From positions 1 through 8,641 of the forward strand of contig DAIDJQ010000212.1 of NCBI GenBank assembly GCA_027451305.1: DNA of 8,641 nucleotides, read 5' to 3'. This document shows, piece by piece, positions 1-5,707 of the stretch (its first letter is position 1; every line of letters begins with the position of its first letter). The notes beneath the pieces were generated by a model. That model saw nothing but the letters and a program-made list of their open reading frames with translations. It was not told the origin of the DNA and made no database searches. The DNA comes from Cellulomonas sp. (GTDB lineage: Bacteria; Actinomycetota; Actinomycetes; Actinomycetales; Cellulomonadaceae). Position numbers and translations under genes: made by a program.

Positions 1-1011
1 CTGCGGGACTGGCTCAAGGCGTACTCCGGCGGGTTCGTCGTCATCAGCCACGACGCGGAGCTCCTGCGCGCCTGCGTCAACAAGGTGTTCCACCTCGATG
101 CCAACCGCGGGGTGATCGACCAGTACGCCCTCGGCTGGGACGCCTACCTGACGCAGCGGGAGACGGACGAGAAGCGTCGCCGCCGCGAGCGGGCGAACGC
201 CGAGAAGAAGGCCGCCGTGCTGATGGCGCAGGCCGACAAGATGCGCGCGAAGGCGACGAAGGCCGTCGCCGCCCAGAACATGGCCAAGCGTGCCGAGCGG
301 CTGCTGTCGGGCCTGGAGCAGGCGCGCGCGTCCGACAAGGTGGCGCACCTGCGGTTCCCCGACCCGGCCCCGTGCGGCAAGACGCCGCTGACGGCCGAGG
401 GGCTGTCCAAGTCCTACGGGTCGCTGGAGGTGTTCACCGACGTGGACCTGGCGATCGACCGCGGCTCGAAGGTCGTGGTGCTCGGCCTGAACGGTGCCGG
501 CAAGACGACGCTGCTGCGCATCCTCGGCGGCCTCGAGCCGAGCGACACCGGCGAGGTGCGGCCCGGTCACGGACTCAAGCTGGGCTACTACGCCCAGGAG
601 CACGAGACGCTCGACCTGTCGCGCACCGTGGTGGAGAACATGCGCAGCGCGGCACCCGACCTGACGGACACGCAGGTGCGCTCGGTGCTGGGCTCCTTCC
701 TGTTCTCCGGCGACGACGCGGACAAGCCGGCCAACGTGCTCTCCGGCGGCGAGAAGACCCGGCTGGCGCTCGCGGCCCTCGTCGTCTCCAGCGCCAACGT
801 GCTCCTGCTCGACGAGCCGACCAACAACCTGGACCCGGCCTCCCGCGAGGAGATCCTGGCCGCGCTGCGCGGGTACGCCGGCGCGGTGGTGCTCGTCAGC
901 CACGACGAGGGTGCCGTGTCCGCCCTGAACCCGGAGCGTGTGCTCCTGCTGCCGGACGGCGACGAGGACCTGTGGGGTCCGGACTACCTGGACCTCATCG
1001 CCCTGGCGTGA
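1..1011 (+). CDS. ABC-F family ATP-binding protein, 3' part (5' end outside window)
   Basis: The reading frame is open from base 1, so the start and most of the first ATPase domain lie upstream. In the visible 336 residues, VVISHD near residue 13 is the H-loop of the first ABC domain. An Arg/Lys/Ala-rich linker follows (about residues 53-128) and is probably an alpha-helical hairpin, the P-site tRNA interaction region of ABC-F proteins. The second ABC domain is complete: Walker A GLNGAGKT (about 162), Q-loop Gln in YYAQEH (about 199), signature LSGGEK (about 247), Walker B LLLDEP with catalytic Glu (about 272) and H-loop VSHDE (about 301). There are no membrane segments, which fits soluble ABC-F proteins that act on ribosomes rather than transporters. 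The style resembles the Rv1473-like actinobacterial branch, as I recall it. Housekeeping translation factor and antibiotic-resistance roles cannot be told apart here. The gene ends in TGA and overlaps the convergent SURF1 gene by 17 bp. Confidence 0.93.
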   Translation: MRDWLKAYSGGFVVISHDAELLRACVNKVFHLDANRGVIDQYALGWDAYLTQRETDEKRRRRERANAEKKAAVLMAQADKMRAKATKAVAAQNMAKRAERLLSGLEQARASDKVAHLRFPDPAPCGKTPLTAEGLSKSYGSLEVFTDVDLAIDRGSKVVVLGLNGAGKTTLLRILGGLEPSDTGEVRPGHGLKLGYYAQEHETLDLSRTVVENMRSAAPDLTDTQVRSVLGSFLFSGDDADKPANVLSGGEKTRLALAALVVSSANVLLLDEPTNNLDPASREEILAALRGYAGAVVLVSHDEGAVSALNPERVLLLPDGDEDLWGPDYLDLIALA

Positions 1012-2020
1012 CGTCCCTCGGCTCGTGCTGCCCCGGCCCGGTGGGCAGCTGCGCCTCCACGAGTGCGTCCTCGACGAGCTCGTCGCGACCACGCTTGCGC
1101 GGCCGCGAGCGGGCGCCCGGGCCCGCCGGCCGCGCCGCCGGAGGCGGACCGGACGGGTTCCGGCTCGGACCGTCCGGCGCAGGGACCGGGTCCGTTCCGT
1201 GGACGCCGGCAACGTCGGCACCGTCGGCCGGGCCAGGGGCACCCGGCACCGTCGCGCCCGAGAAGGGCACCGCCATGCCGGCCCGCTCGAGACGGTCGTC
1301 GAGCAGCTCCCGCCGTGCGGACCACACGCACGCGGCGAAGCCCCCCAGGGCGAACACCCACCACTGGAACGCGTACGACAGGTGCGGACCCGGATCGGTG
1401 CTGGGCGGATCCAGCATGCCGAGCACCTGCGCCGGGGCCGGGTCCTCGCTCTCCATCGCCACGTAGAACGGGTACGGCGTGCCCGGGGGAGCGGCTGCAC
1501 CAGCGGCGGCCAGCACCTGCGGCACGTCGATCGTCTGGACCTGACCGACCGGAGCACCGCGGGTGGACGGCGCCTCGGGCATCCGGATGCGGGCCACGAG
1601 GGTCGTCGTCCCGTCCGGTGGCGCAGCGGGGGTCACCGCCACGGACCCGTTCGCACCGATCGCGACCCAGCCGCGGTCCACCACGAGCACGGTGCCGTCC
1701 TGCACGACGAACGGCACCAGCACGTGGTACGCCGAGTGGCTGTCCACCGGCCGGTTGCGCAGCAGCACCGTCGCGGCGGGCACGTAGTGGCCCACCGCTC
1801 GCACCGCCCGCCACTCGGAGGCCCCGGTCAGGCTCGCACCCGGCGCCGCGAGCGACGCGAGGGGCACGGGAGCCGCGGCCCAGTTCGTCTGCACCACGGC
1901 GATCAGGTGGTCCTTGACCACGTGCCGGTGCCACTGCCACCGCCCGAGGAGCGTGCAGGTCACCGCGACCGCCACGCCGATGAGCACCAGGCTGACGGCG
2001 CGCCGCGTCGCAGGCCTCAT
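995..2020 (-). CDS. SURF1 family protein (cytochrome c oxidase assembly)
   Basis: This 341-residue membrane protein of the SURF1 family is expected to help assemble haem-copper cytochrome c oxidase at the cytoplasmic membrane. It has an N-terminal membrane helix (about residues 8-25) followed at once by the family motif LGRWQWHR. The extracytoplasmic domain carries NRP (89-91) and VVDRGWV (113-119). The second family motif, HLSYAFQWWVFA (213-224), leads into a second helix (about 217-234), giving the usual two-helix topology. About 90 residues follow the RREL boundary. They are rich in Pro, Gly, Ala and Arg, probably disordered, and unlike a minimal SURF1. The ATG overlaps the upstream gene's stop in ATGA, and I see no Shine-Dalgarno before it, so translation is probably coupled. 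The frame stays open upstream, but that extension is the shadow of the neighbouring gene. The last 17 bp overlap the convergent ABC-F gene. Confidence 0.93.
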   Translation of the reverse strand: MRPATRRAVSLVLIGVAVAVTCTLLGRWQWHRHVVKDHLIAVVQTNWAAAPVPLASLAAPGASLTGASEWRAVRAVGHYVPAATVLLRNRPVDSHSAYHVLVPFVVQDGTVLVVDRGWVAIGANGSVAVTPAAPPDGTTTLVARIRMPEAPSTRGAPVGQVQTIDVPQVLAAAGAAAPPGTPYPFYVAMESEDPAPAQVLGMLDPPSTDPGPHLSYAFQWWVFALGGFAACVWSARRELLDDRLERAGMAVPFSGATVPGAPGPADGADVAGVHGTDPVPAPDGPSRNPSGPPPAARPAGPGARSRPRKRGRDELVEDALVEAQLPTGPGQHEPRDVTPGR

Positions 2021-2280
2021 GACGGCGTGCCGTCGGGCTCGCGCTGCGTCAGGGTGTCCACGCCCACCACGTCGCGCAGGAACCCGCGCACCTGCAGGTA
2101 CTCCGAGAGCGACGCACGGTGCTCGGTGCACGCGAGCCACACCTTGCGCCGGTCCGGGGTGTGCAGGCGGGGGTTGTTCCAGAGCAGGCCCCAGGCCGCC
2201 GGTCGCCGGCAGCCGCGGCCGCTGCACACGAGCTCGCCCACCTCGTCCGGCACCGCACCGGTTGCGTCCTGCTCGCTCAT
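2017..2280 (-). CDS. small Cys/His-rich protein, probable zinc-binding, unknown function
   Basis: This 87-residue protein has four possible metal ligands: Cys19 and Cys24 (CSGRGC), then Cys51 and His54 (CTEH). A C-x4-C and C-x2-H arrangement suggests one structural zinc site in a small ribbon-like fold. A conserved-looking stretch, AWGLLWNNPRLHTPDRRKVWLA (split here as AWGLLWNNP and RLHTPDRRKVWLA), lies between the pairs, and SLSEYLQVRGF follows. I recall similar small actinobacterial proteins labelled acetone carboxylase; nothing here supports that enzyme, which is much larger. There is no signal peptide or membrane segment, so it is probably cytoplasmic. The ATG start has a good GGAGG (2287-2291) six bases upstream and overlaps the DUF3099 stop in ATGA. 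Its own stop overlaps the SURF1 start in the same way. The position suggests coexpression with membrane or respiratory functions, but its role is unknown. Confidence 0.85.
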   Translation of the reverse strand: MSEQDATGAVPDEVGELVCSGRGCRRPAAWGLLWNNPRLHTPDRRKVWLACTEHRASLSEYLQVRGFLRDVVGVDTLTQREPDGTPS

Positions 2281-2726
2281 CGCTGCCCTCCCGTGCCGGG
2301 CAACGGGCCCGCCTGTCCTGGTGCCGTCCCGGCCTCGCCCCGGCCGGGCATGTCCGCCGGCCCCGTCGTCGAACCGTCGCCGGGCTGGTGCGGCTCCGCC
2401 GTGCCCGTCCCGTCCGTGCCGGGGCCGCCCCCGATCAGCCGCGGGTCGAGGAAGGACTCGTCCCGGTCCTGCCGTTCGCGACCGGCGTTGGCGAACAGCA
2501 CCGCCGTGTAGGGGAGCACCACCGCGCCGATCACCAGCAGGACTGTCACCGGCGCCGGCACCCTGTGGAACGTGAGCACCGCGCCGATGAAGCACAGCAC
2601 CCGGATGCCCATCTGCAGCAGGTAGCTGCGCTGGCGACGCGACTGGTCGGCAGTGAGCGGCTCGGGTGCGGACGTGATCCGGTGCACCGGGCGCTGCTCC
2701 GGCGGCACCCCGCGCGGTGTGCTCAC
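2277..2726 (-). CDS. DUF3099 domain-containing membrane protein
   Basis: This 149-residue protein resembles the actinobacterial DUF3099 family. The recognisable part is ITSAPEPLTADQSRRQRSYL (about residues 17-36), followed by two hydrophobic segments at about 39-55 and 59-79. It is therefore probably a small two-helix inner-membrane protein. After the helices comes an acidic/Arg stretch (GRERQDRDESFLDPR), then about 50 residues of Gly/Pro/Thr-rich, probably disordered tail. No function is established for the family. The GTG start is the first gene of a three-gene minus-strand operon with the Cys/His protein and SURF1, joined by 4-base overlaps. Upstream of the GTG lies TAGGAT, whose AGGA could be a ribosome site seven bases from the start or whose whole hexamer could be a -10 box of a leaderless transcript. 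The hexamer also supplies an in-frame TAG, so translation cannot start further upstream. Confidence 0.85.
   Translation of the reverse strand: MSTPRGVPPEQRPVHRITSAPEPLTADQSRRQRSYLLQMGIRVLCFIGAVLTFHRVPAPVTVLLVIGAVVLPYTAVLFANAGRERQDRDESFLDPRLIGGGPGTDGTGTAEPHQPGDGSTTGPADMPGRGEAGTAPGQAGPLPGTGGQR
2287..2291 (-). promoter_or_regulatory. ribosome binding site of the Cys/His protein gene
   Basis: GGAGG on the minus strand, six bases before the ATG at 2280. It lies inside the end of the DUF3099 coding region, so this gene can be initiated independently as well as by ATGA coupling. The SURF1 start further down has no such site. Confidence 0.7.
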
Positions 2727-2732
2727 CCGCAG

Positions 2733-2738
2733 ATCCTA
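2733..2738 (-). promoter_or_regulatory. candidate -10 box (TAGGAT) or ribosome site of the DUF3099-SURF1 operon
   Basis: TAGGAT matches the actinobacterial TANNNT -10 pattern and ends six bases before the GTG start at 2726, which would put the transcript start at or next to the start codon. AGGA inside it is also a usable short Shine-Dalgarno, so the two readings cannot be separated from sequence. No recognisable -35 box is present. Confidence 0.45.
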
Positions 2739-2750
2739 GGTCGGCACCCT

Positions 2751-2769
2751 GTTGTGGACCTCCCACAAC
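2751..2769. promoter_or_regulatory. operator-like inverted repeat between the DUF3099 operon and fabG
   Basis: GTTGTGG, a 5-base spacer (ACCTC), then CCACAAC: a perfect 7+7 inverted repeat. It is centred at 2760, about 77 bases before the fabG start and 34 bases before the DUF3099 start. The arms are AT-richer than their surroundings. The size and symmetry suit a dimeric helix-turn-helix regulator, and the site falls near the -35 region expected for the minus-strand promoter. It could also fold as a small RNA hairpin. No known regulator's consensus was recognised. Confidence 0.5.
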
Positions 2770-2791
2770 CGCTGCGGGGCAACCTGTGCGG
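2766..2791. repeat. imperfect tandem 12-mer in the fabG upstream region
   Basis: CAACCGCTGCGG (2766-2777) is followed after two bases by CAACCTGTGCGG (2780-2791), matching at 10 of 12 positions with a 14-base period. The first copy overlaps the right arm of the 2751-2769 inverted repeat. It may be a pair of protein half-sites or chance in GC-rich DNA. Confidence 0.35.
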
Positions 2792-2822
2792 CCGCGTCCG
2801 ACGTCCGGCCGCCCTCGTCGGC

Positions 2823-2828
2823 TAGCGT
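2823..2828 (+). promoter_or_regulatory. candidate -10 box (TAGCGT) for leaderless fabG-fabI transcript
   Basis: TAGCGT fits TANNNT and ends eight bases before the fabG GTG at 2837. There is no Shine-Dalgarno in the space between. An in-frame TGA at 2831-2833 rules out an upstream start, so initiation at or just before the GTG on a leaderless mRNA is the simplest reading. A -35 box is not evident at 2799-2805. Confidence 0.55.
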
Positions 2829-2836
2829 CGTGACCC

Positions 2837-3580
2837 GTGCTTGCCTCCGACGAGACCCAGACCCAGCCGACCCGTACCCCCCGCAGCGTCCTCGTGACCG
2901 GCGCGGGACGCGGCATCGGACGCACCATCGCCGAGCGCTTCCTCGCTCTCGGCGACAAGGTCGCCACCCTCGACCGGACCGCCGACGCGCCGGACGGTGC
3001 GCTCGCCGTGGTGGGCGACGTGCGTGACACGGCCTCCATCGACGCCGCGTTCGCGCAGGTCGAGGCGGCGCACGGACCGGTCGAGGTGCTGGTGGCCAAC
3101 GCCGGCATCACGCGGGACCAGCTGCTGCTGCGGATGAGCGACCAGGACTTCGACGACGTGCTCGACGTGAACCTGGCCGGTGCGTTCCGCGTCGTGCGGC
3201 GGGCGTCCAAGGGCATGATCCGGATGCGGCGTGGCCGCATCGTGCTGATCGGCTCCGTCGTGGCGCTCTACGGCTCGCCCGGCCAGGTGAACTACTCCGC
3301 GTCCAAGGCTGCACTGGTCGGCATCGCCCGCTCGGTCACTCGCGAGCTGGCCGGCCGCGGCATCACCGCGAACGTCGTCGCCCCTGGCTTCGTGGACACC
3401 GCCATGACCCGGGCGCTGCCCGAGGAGCGGCAGCGCGCCTACCTCGACGCCATCCCGGTCGGCCGGTTCGCCGAGCCGGACGACGTGGCCGGCGTGGTCG
3501 AGTTCCTCGCCTCGCCGCTCGCCTCCTACATCAGCGGCGCCGTCATCCCGGTCGACGGCGGCCTCGGCATGGGCCACTGA
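2837..3580 (+). CDS. fabG: 3-oxoacyl-ACP reductase FabG (MabA-like)
   Basis: This short-chain dehydrogenase reduces 3-oxoacyl-ACP to 3-hydroxyacyl-ACP in cytoplasmic type II fatty acid elongation. Its 247 residues equal the length I recall for mycobacterial MabA/FabG1. It carries the nucleotide motif TGAGRGIG (21-28), NAG (88-90), the structural Asn112, and the catalytic Ser140, Tyr153 and Lys157 at the MabA numbering. The end YISGAVIPVDGG...MGH is typical of FabG. Arg25 and Arg47, which suit NADPH binding, are present, though Asp46 precedes Arg47 and Gly24 replaces the Asn I recall in MabA. The GTG start is two codons after an in-frame stop and no other good start precedes the Rossmann fold, so it is secure. 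fabI follows 48 bases downstream, as in the mabA-inhA operon. A possible -10 box and an inverted repeat lie upstream. Confidence 0.95.
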   Translation: MLASDETQTQPTRTPRSVLVTGAGRGIGRTIAERFLALGDKVATLDRTADAPDGALAVVGDVRDTASIDAAFAQVEAAHGPVEVLVANAGITRDQLLLRMSDQDFDDVLDVNLAGAFRVVRRASKGMIRMRRGRIVLIGSVVALYGSPGQVNYSASKAALVGIARSVTRELAGRGITANVVAPGFVDTAMTRALPEERQRAYLDAIPVGRFAEPDDVAGVVEFLASPLASYISGAVIPVDGGLGMGH

Positions 3581-3615
3581 ACGCTCTGGCCTGCGCCCGA
3601 CGAATCCGGTCCGAC

Positions 3616-3621
3616 GAAAGG
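3616..3621 (+). promoter_or_regulatory. ribosome binding site of fabI
   Basis: GAAAGG lies seven bases before the ATG at 3629 and fixes this start. Together with the 48-base gap after fabG it supports cotranscription with separate initiation. Confidence 0.7.
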
Positions 3622-3628
3622 TCTCGCC

Positions 3629-4396
3629 ATGGGTCTGCTGGACGGCAAGTCGCTCCTGGTCACCGGCGTGCTGACCGACACCTCGATCGCGTTCCACGTC
3701 GCCCGCCTGGCTCTGCAGGAGGGTGCCGACGTCGTGCTGACGTCCTTCGGGCGGCAGCTGCGGCTCACCGAGGTGATCGCGCGGCGGCTGCCGAAGCCGG
3801 TGCCGGTGGTGCAGCTCGACGCGACGAGCGAGGAGGACCTGACGGCCCTCGCCGACCGGGTGCGTGAGCACACCGACCACCTCGACGGCGTGGTGCACTC
3901 GATCGGGTTCGCGCCGCAGTCGGTGATGGGGGGCAACTTCCTGGCCGGCCAGTGGGACGACGTGGCGACGGCGCTGCACGTGTCGGCGTTCTCGCTGAAG
4001 TCCCTCGCCGTCGCGGCACAGCCGCTCCTCGGGCGCGGGTCCGCCGTGGTGGGCCTGACGTTCGACGCCCGGTACGCATGGCCGGTCTACGACTGGATGG
4101 GGGTGGCGAAGGCTGCGTTCGAGTCCACGGCGCGCTACCTCGCCCGAGACCTGGGCCCGTCAGGGATCCGCGTCAACCTCGTCTCCGCCGGTCCGATCCG
4201 CACCACCGCAGCCAGGTCGATCCCCGGATTCGAGGCGATGGAAGGGGGCTGGCCCGACCGGGCGCCGCTCGGCTGGGACGTGCACGACCCCGAGCCCACC
4301 GCCCGCGCGGTCGCCGCGCTGCTCTCGGACTGGTTTCCCGCGACGACCGGTGAGATCGTGCACGTCGACGGCGGCGTGCACGCGATGGGCCTGTAG
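3629..4396 (+). CDS. fabI: enoyl-ACP reductase FabI (InhA-like)
   Basis: This enzyme performs the NADH-dependent reduction of trans-2-enoyl-ACP, the last step of each type II elongation cycle. Its 255 residues track InhA closely: GLLDGK start, TDTSIAFHVA at the nucleotide-binding site, DGVVHSIGF (86-94), LTFDARYAWPVYDWMGVAK (143-161) with catalytic Tyr154 and Lys161 in the Y-x6-K spacing, AGPIRT (187-192), and ALLSDWFPATTGEIVHVDGG near the end. Ser91 matches InhA Ser94, the isoniazid-adduct site, and Phe145 matches InhA Phe149. The substrate-binding loop between IRT and WPDRAP is about ten residues shorter than in InhA as I recall it, which suggests ordinary fatty acids rather than mycolate precursors. 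The start has GAAAGG seven bases upstream. The gene lies directly after fabG and before the phosphatase. Confidence 0.95.
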   Translation: MGLLDGKSLLVTGVLTDTSIAFHVARLALQEGADVVLTSFGRQLRLTEVIARRLPKPVPVVQLDATSEEDLTALADRVREHTDHLDGVVHSIGFAPQSVMGGNFLAGQWDDVATALHVSAFSLKSLAVAAQPLLGRGSAVVGLTFDARYAWPVYDWMGVAKAAFESTARYLARDLGPSGIRVNLVSAGPIRTTAARSIPGFEAMEGGWPDRAPLGWDVHDPEPTARAVAALLSDWFPATTGEIVHVDGGVHAMGL

Positions 4397-4418
4397 ACCC
4401 GAGCAGGCCGCCCCGCGG

Positions 4419-4426
4419 AAGGGGGA
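4419..4426 (+). promoter_or_regulatory. ribosome binding site deciding the TTG start of the phosphatase gene
   Basis: AAGGGGGA lies six bases before TTG at 4433. This strong site supports the TTG over a GTG sixteen codons into the frame, which lacks one. Confidence 0.65.
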
Positions 4427-4432
4427 CGCAGG

Positions 4433-4990
4433 TTGGCCGACCACGAGGACGACGAGAAGGGCGCCGCGCCGCCGCACGTGGGCGCGCCGGCACGCACCCT
4501 CGTGCTGCTGCGTCACGCCAAGGCCGACCGGCCGGGCGGTGTGGTCGACCACGAGCGTCCGCTGTCGCTGGAGGGTCGGCGCCAGGCGACCGAGGTCGGC
4601 GTCCGCTGGGCGGCAGCGGGTCTGCTCCCTGATCTGGTCTGGTGCTCGTCGGCGCTGCGCACGCGGCAGACGTGGGAGCTCGTCGCCCGCTCGAGCGGTT
4701 CGGGCGCGCAGGTGCTGCTCAGCGACGACGTCTACGACGCCGGGCCGGGGGACCTGGTGGAGCTGCTGCGCACGACGCCGGCAGACGCCCGGACCGTCGC
4801 CGTCGTCGGGCACGAGCCCTCGATCTCGGCCGTCTCCGCGGCGCTTGCGGCACTCGGGTCGGACCCGGCGGCGCTCGCGCAGGTTCACGCGGGGGTCCCG
4901 ACGGCTGCCTGGAGCGTGCTGCGGCCCTATGACGGCTGGTCGGACCTCGGCCGTGGTCGCGCGCGGCTGGTGGCGGTGCACCGGCCCTGA
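4433..4990 (+). CDS. SixA-like histidine phosphatase family protein
   Basis: This 185-residue protein belongs to the histidine phosphatase (phosphoglycerate mutase-like) superfamily, SixA branch. It has the phosphohistidine motif LLRHAKAD with Arg27 and His28, followed by DHERPLSLEGRRQA (39-52) as in SixA proteins. SSALRTRQT (72-80) supplies a second phosphate-binding Arg, and VVGHEPSIS (124-132) the second catalytic His127. It probably dephosphorylates a phosphohistidine protein or a small phosphorylated compound in the cytoplasm; the substrate cannot be read from sequence. The start is TTG, chosen because of a strong AAGGGGGA six bases upstream. The first 20 residues before the core are acidic and probably flexible. 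It follows fabI by 36 bases and is likely cotranscribed with it. It converges on serB, with a hairpin between. Confidence 0.9.
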   Translation: MADHEDDEKGAAPPHVGAPARTLVLLRHAKADRPGGVVDHERPLSLEGRRQATEVGVRWAAAGLLPDLVWCSSALRTRQTWELVARSSGSGAQVLLSDDVYDAGPGDLVELLRTTPADARTVAVVGHEPSISAVSAALAALGSDPAALAQVHAGVPTAAWSVLRPYDGWSDLGRGRARLVAVHRP

Positions 4991-4998
4991 GCGGCTCC

Positions 4999-5024
4999 CG
5001 GCGGGCGCAGCGGGGCGCCCGTCG
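4999..5024. terminator. possible bidirectional terminator hairpin between the phosphatase gene and serB
   Basis: The arms 4999-5008 and 5015-5024 pair over 10 positions (core CGGGCGC/GCGCCCG, with one G-U in plus-strand RNA) around a 6-base loop. The hairpin fills most of the 36-base gap between two convergent stop codons. There is no T-tract, which is common for actinobacterial terminators, so this is a position-based call. Confidence 0.55.
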
Positions 5025-5026
5025 TC

Positions 5027-5695
5027 CTAGCGGGTTCGCGGAATGCGGAGCGGCGGCAGCTCGAGTATCGCGTCGAGGCGGCCCGTCACGGCGGCGTCCG
5101 CCTGCGCGGCGACGACAGGTTTGGCGTTGAACGCCACCGAGAACCCGGCCGTGGCCATCATCTGGAGGTCGTTGGCGCCGTCACCGATCGCGACGGTCCG
5201 GTCCAGCGGCACGCGCAGCTCGGTCGCCCACTCTCGGAGCGCGGCCGCCTTGGCCGCCCGGTCGACGACGGGACCCATGACCCGTCCGGTCAGGTAGCCG
5301 CCGACCGCCTCGAGGCGGTTGGCCCGCCGACGCTCGATCCCGAGCCGTTCGGCCAGTGGCCCGACCACCTCGATGAACCCGCCGGACACCAGTCCGAGGG
5401 GCCAGCCGCGTTCCCGCAGGCCCGTGACCAGCTCCTGCGCGCCCGGGGTGAGCTCGACCTCGTCGAGCACCTCCCGCAGCACGCGGACCGGGAGCCCCGC
5501 CAGGGTCGCGACGCGCTCGCGAAGCGACTCGGCGAAGTCCAGCTCGCCCCGCATGGCGCGATCCGTGATCGTCGCCACCTGCTCACGGCTGCCGGCGTGG
5601 CCGGCGAGCATCTCGATCACCTCACCGGTGATGAGCGTGGAGTCCACGTCCATCACCACGAGCCGGTCGGGGCGGGCGGCGAACGGGGTTGTCAC
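5027..5695 (-). CDS. serB: phosphoserine phosphatase SerB
   Basis: This HAD-superfamily enzyme hydrolyses O-phosphoserine to serine, the last step of serine synthesis. All four HAD motifs are visible: DVDST (16-20) with the Asp16 nucleophile and Asp18, VSGGF (103-107) with Ser104, Lys149 in DRAAKAAAL, and GDGANDLQM (171-179) with Asp172 and Asp176. Glu25 in TGEVIEM is the substrate-contacting residue typical of SerB over other HAD enzymes. At 222 residues it is the compact form without the ACT domains of mycobacterial SerB2. The GTG start has no Shine-Dalgarno; TAACCT ends six bases before it and also provides an in-frame TAA, so the start is firm and a leaderless transcript is likely. It lies 42 bases downstream of glgC on the same strand, so readthrough from glgC is also possible. 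Confidence 0.94.
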   Translation of the reverse strand: MTTPFAARPDRLVVMDVDSTLITGEVIEMLAGHAGSREQVATITDRAMRGELDFAESLRERVATLAGLPVRVLREVLDEVELTPGAQELVTGLRERGWPLGLVSGGFIEVVGPLAERLGIERRRANRLEAVGGYLTGRVMGPVVDRAAKAAALREWATELRVPLDRTVAIGDGANDLQMMATAGFSVAFNAKPVVAAQADAAVTGRLDAILELPPLRIPRTR

Positions 5696-5701
5696 GGGCG
5701 C

Positions 5702-5707
5702 AGGTTA
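5702..5707 (-). promoter_or_regulatory. candidate -10 box (TAACCT) for leaderless serB
   Basis: TAACCT fits TANNNT and ends six bases before the serB GTG at 5695. No ribosome site lies between, and the hexamer contains an in-frame TAA. This gives serB a possible promoter of its own within the 42-base glgC-serB gap. No -35 box is recognised. Confidence 0.5.

Noticed and set aside
1..1011. Reading the ABC protein as a membrane transporter ATPase or as an antibiotic-resistance gene
   Set aside because: Tandem ABC domains with a charged linker and no membrane partner gene point to ABC-F, and nothing visible distinguishes a resistance subtype.
372..1466. Long plus-strand open frame of 364 codons, and another at 938-2575 (545 codons)
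   Set aside because: Both are Arg/Pro/Gly-rich translations lying over the ABC-F gene or antisense to SURF1 and its neighbours, which have clear family motifs. Long shadow frames are normal at this GC content.
2021..2034. GACGGC-N2-GCCGTC palindrome beside the SURF1 start
   Set aside because: It is fully explained as the codons of the Cys/His protein's last residues. The 2-base centre is too tight for a full hairpin, so chance is likely.
2021..2227. Upstream extension of SURF1 to a start at 2227
   Set aside because: The added 69 residues are an out-of-frame reading of the Cys/His gene, and the ATG at 2020 sits just before the N-terminal membrane helix and the LGRWQW motif.
2822..3979. Minus-strand open frame of 385 codons antisense to fabG and fabI
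   Set aside because: His/Arg/Asp-rich composition without motifs; it opposes two genes with intact catalytic residues.
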